43,751 bases of DNA from JAGMCF01 sp964398885 (GTDB lineage Bacteria; Cloacimonadota; Cloacimonadia; JGIOTU-2): positions 1-43,751 of the forward strand of contig CAYNOU010000013.1 of assembly GCA_964398885.1 (NCBI GenBank). The letters are read 5' to 3'. A model generated the notes under the pieces. That model did no database searches, had not been told where the DNA came from, and worked only from the letters and a program-made list of their open reading frames with translations. Positions within the stretch are counted from its first letter, which is position 1; every line of letters begins with the position of its first letter. The translations under genes were made by a program, and so were the position numbers. This document shows positions 25,349 through 33,618 of the stretch, piece after piece.

Positions 25349-26471
25349 ACCCGCTTTGCTTGGCAATGAAAGAAAGTATGTTTTAGATGCTCTTGATACT
25401 GGCTGGATATCTTCTGCTGGAAAGTACATTCCGGCTTTTGAAAAGGCATTTGCTGAATATTGTGGGGTTAAACATGGAATAGCAGTAACCAATGGCACGG
25501 TTGCACTACATTTAGCACTTGTTGCTCTTGGAATTGGTAAAGGTGATGAAGTGATTATTCCTGATTTTAATGGTATTTATGGAGCATTTGCTTTATGCTA
25601 TACTGGAGCAATGCCTGTATTTGTTGATGCGGAGCCAGAAACCTGGAATATGGACCCTACAAAAATTAAAGAGAAAATCACAGAAAAAACAAAAGCAATT
25701 ATGGTTGTGCATATTTATGGACATCCATGTAATATGAAGCCTATATGGAAATTAGCTAAGAAATATAACCTTAAAATAATAGAAGATGCAGCAGAAGTTC
25801 ACGGGGCAGAGATAACTTATGAATCTAACAATGACTTTATTACGAAAAAAACTGGTTCACTTGGAGATATAGCAATTTTTAGTTTCTATGCTAATAAAAT
25901 TATTACTACTGGTGAGGGTGGGATGGTTGTAACTAATAACGATGAACTTGCTAAAAAATGCAGATATTACAAGAATTTATGTTTTCCATTAAAAGGTATT
26001 CGCAATTACATTCATAATGATATTGGCTTTAATTATCGTATTTCAAATATTCACGCTGCAATAGGATTGGCGCAAGTGGAGATGGCTGATAAATATGTAG
26101 AAATGAGGCGACATAACAATTCTTTTTATAAAAAATATCTGGAGGGGGTTCCGGGAATAATTTTACAACCAGAGAAAGAATGGGCAAAAAATGTATATTG
26201 GATGAATGGAATTGTAGTGAATCCTGAAGAATTTGGAATGAGTAGAGATAAATTAATGATAAAACTTCGTGAGACGGGAATTGACAGTAGATTGTTTTTT
26301 ACGGGGATGCATAAACAACCATCTTTACAAAAGTATGGTTGTGATTGCGCGGGAAAATATCCTATTTCTGATTGGCTTGCTGAGAATGGATTGTATTTAT
26401 CGTCTGGGTCAGCATTGACAAAGAATCAGATATTTCAAATTTGTATGGCAATTAAAAAAGTACACAAATAA
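25332..26471 (+). CDS. perosamine-synthase-like DegT/DnrJ aminotransferase
   Basis: A PLP sugar aminotransferase of 379 residues from the ATG at 25332, with GGAGG at 25321-25325; an in-frame TTG at 25326 is less likely. N-terminal IPVCEPALLGNE and LDTGWISSAGKY match GDP-perosamine synthase (Per/RfbE) relatives. The aldimine Lys189 lies in FSFYANKIITTGEGGM. NGTVALHLAL and GFNYRISNIHAAIG are standard family elements. It is the second gene after gmd, so conversion of GDP-4-keto-6-deoxymannose to GDP-perosamine is the best reading. Unlike the gene at 7829 it keeps its Lys and should transaminate. Confidence 0.85.
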   Translation: MIPVCEPALLGNERKYVLDALDTGWISSAGKYIPAFEKAFAEYCGVKHGIAVTNGTVALHLALVALGIGKGDEVIIPDFNGIYGAFALCYTGAMPVFVDAEPETWNMDPTKIKEKITEKTKAIMVVHIYGHPCNMKPIWKLAKKYNLKIIEDAAEVHGAEITYESNNDFITKKTGSLGDIAIFSFYANKIITTGEGGMVVTNNDELAKKCRYYKNLCFPLKGIRNYIHNDIGFNYRISNIHAAIGLAQVEMADKYVEMRRHNNSFYKKYLEGVPGIILQPEKEWAKNVYWMNGIVVNPEEFGMSRDKLMIKLRETGIDSRLFFTGMHKQPSLQKYGCDCAGKYPISDWLAENGLYLSSGSALTKNQIFQICMAIKKVHK

Positions 26472-26613
26472 TTTCCATCGTATTTATTTTTTTTTTTGCT
26501 TTTAATTAAAATATTAATATTTAAATGTTTCTCTTTTAGTGTAATCTGATTGTATTTTAATATACAAATAAAATAAAAATATAGTATGTTATCCTACGGT
26601 ATTAGAAATAAAA
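26472..26613. promoter_or_regulatory. very AT-rich gap, possible promoter/terminator region
   Basis: A 142-base gap, one of the few breaks in an otherwise tightly packed array. It has an 11-T run near 26490-26500 and long A/T stretches but no clear GC stem before the T-run. No open frame is seen. A transcription stop after the aminotransferase and a new start for the gene at 26614 would be reasonable, but I cannot pick a -35/-10 pair with confidence because the whole gap is A/T. Confidence 0.3.
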
Positions 26614-28020
26614 ATGAAACATGAAGTTCTGCTCGATAAATTTTTACACTTTGAATATGAAAACAACTTATTCGATTTAGAAGTAAGGAATATAAAATTC
26701 TGGCAATTTATAAGAGTTAGAATTTTTAGTTATATTTTAATTAAAAAAGAAATTTTCAATAAGTCTGAACGGGAAGAAATAGGCTTTATGCCAAAATTAT
26801 ATTTCAAAGGGCTTAGATTCTATATATCAAGTCTTTTAAAAAAAACATTTATTAAGTTCAAGAAAAAAAATATCCTTTTCTTTTGTAGTTCCCGCAGAAT
26901 TTTATCTGATGGTAGTTATCAAGACCAATATCTTGACCCTATTATTGAATCTTGTCATATGTCTTATCTTGCTGTAGAAAACTATGAGAGACTTGACCAT
27001 TTAAGGCCTCCAATAACCAAGAATCTATTTTATTTGGATTACATAGAATTTCCGAGTCGTTTTGTTAATTATTTCAAGAAAATGAAGCTAAATAAATTAG
27101 AAACCGAGATGATAAAAACATTGCAATATAGTTTAAATAAAACTTTTAATCTTAAATACACATTGTTGTTCTCAGAAATAAATAGAAATATATTACGATA
27201 TGAATATATTTACCCAAAACTAGAAAAATTAATTAAAAGTACTAATCCAAAAGTCATTGTAGAGATTTGTAGCTATGGGATATTTAAGCAGATAGCAAAT
27301 ATTATTGCTAAAGAACAAAATATTCCCACAATTGAATTTCAACATGGAACAATGGGGAAATATCACGTTGCTTATAATTATATGAAAAAAGTATATATTG
27401 ATTCGTTCCCTGATTATATCTTTGTTTGGGGAAGTTTCTGGAAGGATCATACTCGTTTTCCTATAAGTGAGAAAAATGTTATTGTAACGGGATTTCCATA
27501 TTTTGAAAATCAATTAAGCATTCGTAAGGATATAAAAAAGAAAAAAAATATATTATTCATTTCTCAAGTAACGATAGGAAAAAAATTGGCAGAAGTAGCT
27601 TTTGAATTAGCTGATAAACTGAAAAATTATCAAATAATTTTTAAATTGCATCCCAGCGAAGTATCTTTAGCTAATAGATATAACTTTTTGAATAATAAAA
27701 AAAACATATTAGTAATTCGGGATTCAAAAATTTTATTGTATGATTTATTTGCAAAATGTGAATATCAAGTTGGAGTAAGTTCTACTGCTCTAATTGAAGG
27801 TTTGGGATTTGGGCTTAAAACTATTATTGTTAAACTTCCGGGATGGAAATATTTTGAGGATTTGAATTCTGAATTTATTGAATTTGTAGATAGTGATAAA
27901 GAAATCGTTGAATTTATTACAAAAACTCAAGATAAAAAATTAAGTTTCAGAAATGATTATTATTGGAAAAAAAATTCTTTGGATAATATTTTATCAAGTC
28001 TGAAAGATATTGCTAACTAA
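26614..28020 (+). CDS. GT-B capsule-type transferase with HP motif
   Basis: A 468-residue protein whose C-terminal half resembles bacterial capsule and sialyltransferase-like GT-B enzymes and CDP-glycerol glycerophosphotransferases. It has EFQHGTMG (241-248), the HP motif in FKLHPSE (343-349), and GVSSTALIEGLGFG (387-400), a nucleotide-phosphate-binding element. The N-terminal ~200 residues are lysine-rich and variable. No strong ribosome site. Role: probably transfer of a CMP- or CDP-activated group, or of a sugar, to the growing glycan. Since the upstream module is predicted to make CMP-AEP, this CMP/CDP-type transferase is a second candidate for phosphonate transfer (inference). Confidence 0.7.
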   Translation: MKHEVLLDKFLHFEYENNLFDLEVRNIKFWQFIRVRIFSYILIKKEIFNKSEREEIGFMPKLYFKGLRFYISSLLKKTFIKFKKKNILFFCSSRRILSDGSYQDQYLDPIIESCHMSYLAVENYERLDHLRPPITKNLFYLDYIEFPSRFVNYFKKMKLNKLETEMIKTLQYSLNKTFNLKYTLLFSEINRNILRYEYIYPKLEKLIKSTNPKVIVEICSYGIFKQIANIIAKEQNIPTIEFQHGTMGKYHVAYNYMKKVYIDSFPDYIFVWGSFWKDHTRFPISEKNVIVTGFPYFENQLSIRKDIKKKKNILFISQVTIGKKLAEVAFELADKLKNYQIIFKLHPSEVSLANRYNFLNNKKNILVIRDSKILLYDLFAKCEYQVGVSSTALIEGLGFGLKTIIVKLPGWKYFEDLNSEFIEFVDSDKEIVEFITKTQDKKLSFRNDYYWKKNSLDNILSSLKDIAN

Positions 28021-28249
28021 TAAATATTACATAATTAGTAATAATGAAATCAAAATAATTAACATGACTAATCAATCTTTAAATGTTACATTAAAATGTC
28101 TTGATAAAGATGGGAAATATCATATTAAGATAATGAATGAGAAAGGTTGTTTAATAAACAAAACAATTGTCTCTGGCGAAAAATTTCAGAATAAAGGAAT
28201 TAAAATAAACTTGAAAGGGAAATATATAATTGCAAGAATTGAAAATTAA
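28010..28249 (+). CDS. small hypothetical protein
   Basis: An open frame of 79 residues if translation starts at TTG 28010, overlapping the upstream gene by 11 bases, or 62 residues from ATG 28064. Neither has a good ribosome site. The predicted protein alternates hydrophobic and polar residues (INMTNQSLNVTLKC, then GKYIIARIEN), suggesting a small beta-sandwich. I do not recognise it. It may be real, or the end of a lost larger protein. It sits just before the PIG-L gene. Confidence 0.4.
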   Translation: MLTNKYYIISNNEIKIINMTNQSLNVTLKCLDKDGKYHIKIMNEKGCLINKTIVSGEKFQNKGIKINLKGKYIIARIEN

Positions 28250-28304
28250 AAGTTTTATCTTCAAAATTTAAAAAATATAATATAAACATAGAGAGATATA
28301 AGAT

Positions 28305-28943
28305 ATGATAGGTAACAGTTTTTCCAAAATTTTAATTTTAGCACCCCATACCGATGACGGAGAATTTGGTTGTGGAGGGAGTATAGCAAGATTTGTTGAA
28401 GCGGGAAAGGAAGTTTATTATATTGCATTTTCTGGAGCAGAAAAATCTGTTCCTGAAGGTATGCCAAAGGATATTTTACGAAAAGAAGTAATAAAAGCAA
28501 CTTCAATACTTGGTATTAAAGAAAATAATCTTACTGTATTAAAATATCCTGTAAGAGAATTTCCGAAATATAGACAGGATATTTTAGAAGATATGATAAG
28601 ATTTGAGAGGGAAATAAAACCGGATTTGATATTTCTCCCTTCAACAACTGATACACACCAGGACCATCAGGTTATTTCAAACGAGGGTTTCAGAGCTTTT
28701 AAGAAATCAACAATGCTGGGTTATGAAATACCCTGGAATAACTTATCATTTGTAACAAATGCGTTTATTAATTTTGGTATTAAACATCTTGATAAAAAGA
28801 TAAATGCTTTGAAATGTTATATCTCACAACTTGGCAGAAACTATGTTAATGAACAATATATACGCAGTTTGGCAATTACAAGGGGGGCTCAAATTGGAAC
28901 AAAATATGCAGAGACATTTGAGGTAATAAGATGGATATTATAA
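28305..28943 (+). CDS. PIG-L/LmbE family deacetylase
   Basis: A 212-residue zinc-dependent deacetylase of the PIG-L/LmbE fold, which removes acetyl groups from N-acetylated sugars. Zinc motif 1 is HTDDGEFGCGG (15-25); His15 and Asp18 are expected ligands. Motif 2 is TDTHQDHQ (115-122), carrying the third ligand His. Full length for the family. GAGAG precedes the ATG. It is followed by a WbqC gene, a pair often seen together in O-antigen loci. It may deacetylate a sugar or glycolipid before further modification; the substrate is inferred only. Confidence 0.88.
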   Translation: MIGNSFSKILILAPHTDDGEFGCGGSIARFVEAGKEVYYIAFSGAEKSVPEGMPKDILRKEVIKATSILGIKENNLTVLKYPVREFPKYRQDILEDMIRFEREIKPDLIFLPSTTDTHQDHQVISNEGFRAFKKSTMLGYEIPWNNLSFVTNAFINFGIKHLDKKINALKCYISQLGRNYVNEQYIRSLAITRGAQIGTKYAETFEVIRWIL

Positions 28944-28965
28944 AAAAGAAAGGAGGAACTGGTTC

Positions 28966-29658
28966 ATGCTAGTAGCAGCTCATCAACCATTATTTATACC
29001 ATGGATAGGATATTTTGACAAAATTAATAAGGTAGATATATTTGTAATTGTAGATAATGTCGAATTTACCACCTCCGGATGGATTAGGCGAAACACATTA
29101 AAAAATTCTCAAGGCCCCACTAGTTTGTTTGTCCCTGTAATAAAAAAAAAGTCAAATAAATTAATAAAAGATGTTAAAATAGATAATGTCGGAAATTATC
29201 GATGGAAGCAAAAACATTTTGATACTTATAAATCGAACTATTCGAAATCACCATATTTCAAAGAAATTATGCCACAATTATTGCAAATTTACGAAAAAAA
29301 GTTTGACTTTTTAAGTGAATTCAATATTGAATTAATAAAATATATCTGTTTGTATTTAAGAATAAAGACAAAGATTGTAATAGGTTCGGATATTAATGTT
29401 TGTGGACATAAGACGGATTTGATAGTTGATATATGTCAGAAAACAGGTGCCGATTCTTTTATGCTTGGTGTTGGTGGGAGTCTCGTCTATGCGAATAGAG
29501 ATTATATAGAATCGAAAGGAATTAGAATTATTGAACAAAACTTTAAACATCCAGTTTATTCACAAAGATTTGGTAAGTTTGTTCCAAATATGTCAATTTT
29601 AGATCTACTTTTTAACTGTGGACCTGATAGCAGGAAAATTTTGTCAGGTGAAAAATGA
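28966..29658 (+). CDS. WbqC-like family protein
   Basis: A 230-residue member of the WbqC-like family (PF08889), common in O-antigen clusters. The hallmark AAHQPLFIPWIGYFDKI (4-20) includes the conserved HQP, followed by WIRRNTLKN and a SFMLGVGGS segment. The ribosome site AAAGGAGG at 28949-28956 is a near-perfect anti-16S match, the strongest in the window. The stop overlaps the next ATG (ATGA). Its chemistry is not firmly established; proximity to aminosugar and PIG-L genes suggests action on an amino sugar, for example N-acylation. Confidence 0.88.
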   Translation: MLVAAHQPLFIPWIGYFDKINKVDIFVIVDNVEFTTSGWIRRNTLKNSQGPTSLFVPVIKKKSNKLIKDVKIDNVGNYRWKQKHFDTYKSNYSKSPYFKEIMPQLLQIYEKKFDFLSEFNIELIKYICLYLRIKTKIVIGSDINVCGHKTDLIVDICQKTGADSFMLGVGGSLVYANRDYIESKGIRIIEQNFKHPVYSQRFGKFVPNMSILDLLFNCGPDSRKILSGEK

Positions 29659-30785
29659 ATAAAAGGATATTAGTGATTTCAACTTTCTTTGAAAAAAAAT
29701 ATCAATACCAAGAAGTTCAAATAGCTGACACCTTACACAGGATGGGGTTTGATACAACTGTCATAACCTCAAACAGAAGTCCATTTGGTAAAAAAAAGAG
29801 GGTCGAAAATACAGAGAAGCCGTACAAAATCATTAGACTTAAAAAATTAATAAGAATCACGAATACACTATGTCCTGTTGGAAATTTTAAAGAAATGCTA
29901 AAGGGCATAAATCCAGATATTGTGTTTTTAATTCACCCAGGGCATGGTATTCCATATTTTATGATGAAATATTTGCCTGTTCAAAGCAAGGTTATATCTA
30001 TTTTTGGTGATCTTTGGGATAATTTTAGTTTAGGATTGCAAAATAGAATCGTAAAAAAACTTATAAAAAATAGATGGTATAGAAAAGTCTTTAATAAATC
30101 TGATTTTATTGTTGCTAATACAAATGAAACATTTGATATTTTTAAATCATATAAGTTTTATAAAAATAATATTGAAAATAAATTATTAAGGAGTAGTCTT
30201 GGGTATGATTCCAACTTATTCTTTTTCAATTCTGCGTTGAGAAATAAATATAGGGTAAAATATAATATATCATCTGAAAATTTAGTTTTAATTACAATTA
30301 CAAGAATTGTGAGTTACAAACCTATTCTGGAATGGATTAAACCGATAATGAAAGCTATGAAAGAGAATAAAAATTTAATCTATACAATAGCTGGATTTTC
30401 GGATTCTGATTATTCCAGTATGGTAAAGGATAATATACTATCTTCTTATGTCGCAGATCAATTTATTCTCATTGATTTAGTGGAATCTCTTGAAATGAAT
30501 GCTCTATTTAATTATGCTGATTTTGGTGTTTGGTTTGGTGCCACAATTTCAATTCAGCAAAGTATGGGAACAGGTCTACCAACTATAATTCCTAAAAATA
30601 GAACACTTGATCATTTAGTAACAAAAGATAAAAATGGTATGTTTTTTACATCTGAAACCGATCTCTGTAACAAACTTGTTAACTTAAAGAAAATAGAAAA
30701 TAGAAAACAGATATATAAATATAACCAAAAATTTTCTTATCAGACAATTATAAAAAAAATGTTATTAAAACTAAACGATATTTAA
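29655..30785 (+). CDS. GT4-like glycosyltransferase
   Basis: A 376-residue GT-B enzyme. The N-terminal domain begins RILVISTFFEKKYQYQE and carries FLIHPGHGIPYFM. The C-terminal donor domain has TRIVSYKPILEW, YTIAGF, ADFGVWFGAT and IQQSMGTGLPTIIP in place of the common EAMACG loop. It is translationally coupled to wbqC by ATGA. The donor is unknown. After it the sequence runs into a decayed oxidoreductase gene, so it ends an intact block. Confidence 0.82.
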   Translation: MNKRILVISTFFEKKYQYQEVQIADTLHRMGFDTTVITSNRSPFGKKKRVENTEKPYKIIRLKKLIRITNTLCPVGNFKEMLKGINPDIVFLIHPGHGIPYFMMKYLPVQSKVISIFGDLWDNFSLGLQNRIVKKLIKNRWYRKVFNKSDFIVANTNETFDIFKSYKFYKNNIENKLLRSSLGYDSNLFFFNSALRNKYRVKYNISSENLVLITITRIVSYKPILEWIKPIMKAMKENKNLIYTIAGFSDSDYSSMVKDNILSSYVADQFILIDLVESLEMNALFNYADFGVWFGATISIQQSMGTGLPTIIPKNRTLDHLVTKDKNGMFFTSETDLCNKLVNLKKIENRKQIYKYNQKFSYQTIIKKMLLKLNDI

Positions 30786-30795
30786 CTAATCCTAA

Positions 30796-31125
30796 ACCAG
30801 TTGCATAATATCCTATTTATCTGACGGGGATAAAAAATATCCTAAAGAGAAAATTTTCATATCAGGTTTTCGCACAAATATAGAGTTTAACAATTTCAAA
30901 GAAATAAAAGTATTTCGAAATGTAAATATAAAGAGTAAAAAATTTTTAACCATTGATAAAGGCCAAAGAAATGAAATGAAATTTTTGGTTGATTCAATTA
31001 AAAATGGTAAGTCTCCAATATCTTTTGAATCATTAATACTTACATCATTGACTACAATTTGTGCTATTGAAAGTATAAAGTATCAAAAGTCATTTCCAAT
31101 TTCATTGGAAAATTTCAATAAGTAA
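30796..31125 (+). pseudogene. C-terminal relic of a bi-domain oxidoreductase
   Basis: This 354-base gap holds no complete gene, but one frame stays open for about 110 codons and is clearly protein-like: ISYLSDGDKKYPKEKIFISG, then FLTIDKGQRNEMKFLVDSIK, NGKSPISFES, ending in TAA. This matches the C-terminal Gfo/Idh/MocA-type half of the bi-domain dehydrogenases found beside heparinase-like genes in polysaccharide loci. A TAA at 30793 closes the frame upstream and no start codon with a ribosome site exists, so about 85% of the gene is lost. An 8-bp perfect inverted repeat (TTTCCAAT/ATTGGAAA, 31093-31111) lies near its end. Confidence 0.8.
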
Positions 31126-31139
31126 AAGGTTTTGAATAA

Positions 31140-32321
31140 ATGGATGAGTTTTGGGAAAAAATCAATAATAGTATAAATGAATTAAAGCATTGGCTTGAGA
31201 AAAACAATTACAAAGGTTATGAACCTTTTGATGGTTTGTCTTCTTATCTGCGACTATTAACCTTCCATAATTGGTTTGCTGAAAGAATATTACAGCAATT
31301 AGTATTAAGATGCCCTTTTCACATTCGTCCGTTAATAGGTGTTAAAACGAAGCACTCTACTAAAGGTATGGGGTATTTCGCAAAAGGATTTATAAAATTA
31401 TGGAAAACAACCCAAAATGAAATTTATAAAAAGAAGGCTAAATATTGTCTTGATTGGTTAATTGCTAACCAAACAAATGGTTATTCGGGTTTTTGTTGGG
31501 GCAATCATTTTGATTATGCTTCAAGAGGTTTTCAATTACCAAAATCTGTCCCAACACAGGTTTGGGTTGGTCTAATTGGGCAAGCATTCCTTGATGGTTA
31601 TGAAGCATTTGGAGAAAAGAAATATTTTGAAATTGCAAGAAGTGCTTGTGATTTTATTCTGAATGATTTGCCGAGAACTGAATTCGATTATTCTTTTTGT
31701 ATTAGTTATGTTCCATTTAAAAAGTTATTGATACATAATGCTAATATGATTGGAGCAGCTCTATTAGCAAGAATATATTCTATAACTAAGGATTCTAATT
31801 TATATGAAGTTTCAAAAAAAGCAATAAAATTTTCGTGTAAATCGCAACTACAGAATGGTGCCTGGTATTATGGAGAAGAAAGTAAATTTCATTGGATCGA
31901 CAACTGGCATACTGCTTACAATCTTGATAGCCTTAAATGTTTTATTGAATCTACTGGTGATACAGATTTTGAAAAAAATCTGAAAATTGGATATAATTTT
32001 TTTAAAAATAATTTTTTCTATAAGGATGGTAAACCCAAGTATTATTATAATAAATTAAGGTGGGTAGATATTCAATGCGCTTCTCAAGCCATTGATACTT
32101 TTTGTTATTTCTCTAAATATGATAAAGAAGCATTATCTTTAGCCAAAAAAATTGCTCAATGGACAATTGATAATATTCAAGATAAAAAAGGATATTTTTA
32201 TTATAGAGATTTAGGATGGAAGAAAGTGAAAATTCCAATGTTGCATTGGGGGCAAGCAACTATGTTTAGCGCACTAGCTCATTTATTATTAAAATTAAAA
32301 GGAACTCAAAATGAATATTAG
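31140..32321 (+). CDS. alpha/alpha-barrel protein, polysaccharide-locus type
   Basis: A 393-residue protein built of repeated helical hairpins with aromatic-rich loops: CLDWLIANQ, NGYSGFCWGNHFDY, NGAWYYGE, WIDNWHTAYNLDSL, GYFYYRD, MLHWGQATMFSALAHL. This fits the six-hairpin/alpha-alpha toroid fold of several glycoside hydrolases, epimerases and lyases. Full length appears intact. Genes like this sit next to heparinase-like and bi-domain oxidoreductase genes in glycan clusters, and here a relic of that oxidoreductase is immediately upstream. A glycan- or lipid-sugar-modifying role is inferred. Specific catalytic residues cannot be assigned. Confidence 0.7.
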   Translation: MDEFWEKINNSINELKHWLEKNNYKGYEPFDGLSSYLRLLTFHNWFAERILQQLVLRCPFHIRPLIGVKTKHSTKGMGYFAKGFIKLWKTTQNEIYKKKAKYCLDWLIANQTNGYSGFCWGNHFDYASRGFQLPKSVPTQVWVGLIGQAFLDGYEAFGEKKYFEIARSACDFILNDLPRTEFDYSFCISYVPFKKLLIHNANMIGAALLARIYSITKDSNLYEVSKKAIKFSCKSQLQNGAWYYGEESKFHWIDNWHTAYNLDSLKCFIESTGDTDFEKNLKIGYNFFKNNFFYKDGKPKYYYNKLRWVDIQCASQAIDTFCYFSKYDKEALSLAKKIAQWTIDNIQDKKGYFYYRDLGWKKVKIPMLHWGQATMFSALAHLLLKLKGTQNEY

Positions 32322-33618
32322 TATTTTCGGTTTAGGTTATGTTGGTTGTGTTAGTTTAGGATGCTTAGCACAAAATGGGCATAATGTTATTGGAGTTGAT
32401 GTCAATAAAACGAAGATTGAACAAATAAATTCTGGGAAGGCTACAATAATTGAAAAAGATATTAATGAAATAGTTAAAAAGCAATTTAATAAAGGTAATA
32501 TTCGGGCTACATCTGATTATAATGATGCAGTTCAAAATTCTGAAATATCCATTGTATGCGTTGGAACACCATCTTCAACTAATGGTCATCTTGAACTTAG
32601 ATTTATTTTCAATGTTGCAAATCAAATTGGAGAAGTGTTAAGAGAGAAAAAGGATTTTCATATAATAGCTATTCGTTCAACAGTTTTACCTGGTACCGCA
32701 GATAAATTTGCCCAAAGAATTGAAAAGGTTTCAAACAAGAAAAGGAATATTGATTTTGCTGTTTTATCGAATCCTGAGTTTTTGAGAGAAGGAACAGCAG
32801 TATTTGACTACTATAATCCCTCCATTACGCTTATAGGAACTGATAATAGTAAAGCTGCAGAAAAGTTAGCAATGTTATACCATCAGTTACCAGCAGAAAT
32901 AATTATTACAGAGCTAAAAATTGCGGAAATAATGAAATATGTAAATAATACTTTTCATGCTCTGAAAATTAGTTTTGGAAACGAGATTGGTAATATTTGT
33001 AAAGAATTAAGTATAGATTCGCATAAGGTAATGGAAATATTTGTTAAGGATAAACAATTAAATATTTCTTCATATTATTTTAAACCAGGTTTTGCCTATG
33101 GTGGGTCATGTTTGCCAAAAGACTTGAGAGCTTTACAAACACTTGCACATGATAACTATTTACAATGTCCAATTATTCAAAGTATTGATAAAACAAATGC
33201 ACTTCAGATTAAAAAAGCAATTGATTTAATTATTGCTCATAACAAAAAAAATATAGGCTTTTTGGGTTTTAGTTTTAAAGCAGGTACTGATGATTTAAGA
33301 AATAGTCCCTCATTAAAAGTTATTGAAACCTTAATAGGCAAAGGATATGAGGTAAAAATTTATGATAAAAATGTACATATTTCAGTATTGACAGGTACAA
33401 ATAAAAAATATATTGATAGCCATATCCCACATTTATCTAATTTGATTGTAGAAAACATTGATGAGCTAATCAATAATTCTGAAGTTATAGTTGTTACTAC
33501 AAAAGAAGAGGAATTTTCAGAGAAGTTAATAAATATCCATAATAAACACATTATTGATTTTGTAAGAATAGACGAAAGATTATTGAAAAAGGAGAACTAT
33601 AGTGGAATTTGCTGGTAA
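32311..33618 (+). CDS. nucleotide-sugar 6-dehydrogenase, AlgD-like
   Basis: A 435-residue UDP-glucose/GDP-mannose dehydrogenase-family enzyme, oxidising a nucleotide hexose twice at C6 to a uronate. NAD-binding IFGLGYVGCVS at the N-terminus; SNPEFLREGTAV (153-164); KYVNNTFHALKISFGNE; and catalytic Cys267 in FAYGGSCLPKDLRAL (261-275). Small details (NPEFLREG, the GFAYGGSCLPKD context) favour the GDP-mannose dehydrogenase branch, but UDP-GlcNAc dehydrogenase cannot be excluded, and the latter would supply the WlbA/B/C set downstream. AAGGA precedes the ATG, which overlaps the upstream gene by 11 bases. Confidence 0.88.
   Translation: MNISIFGLGYVGCVSLGCLAQNGHNVIGVDVNKTKIEQINSGKATIIEKDINEIVKKQFNKGNIRATSDYNDAVQNSEISIVCVGTPSSTNGHLELRFIFNVANQIGEVLREKKDFHIIAIRSTVLPGTADKFAQRIEKVSNKKRNIDFAVLSNPEFLREGTAVFDYYNPSITLIGTDNSKAAEKLAMLYHQLPAEIIITELKIAEIMKYVNNTFHALKISFGNEIGNICKELSIDSHKVMEIFVKDKQLNISSYYFKPGFAYGGSCLPKDLRALQTLAHDNYLQCPIIQSIDKTNALQIKKAIDLIIAHNKKNIGFLGFSFKAGTDDLRNSPSLKVIETLIGKGYEVKIYDKNVHISVLTGTNKKYIDSHIPHLSNLIVENIDELINNSEVIVVTTKEEEFSEKLINIHNKHIIDFVRIDERLLKKENYSGICW

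Noticed and set aside
26485..26505. T-run as an intrinsic terminator
   Set aside because: No GC-rich stem precedes it, so I list only a possible regulatory gap.
31093..31111. TTTCCAAT/ATTGGAAA perfect hairpin
   Set aside because: It lies inside the oxidoreductase relic and has no T-run; probably coincidental in coding-derived AT-rich DNA.
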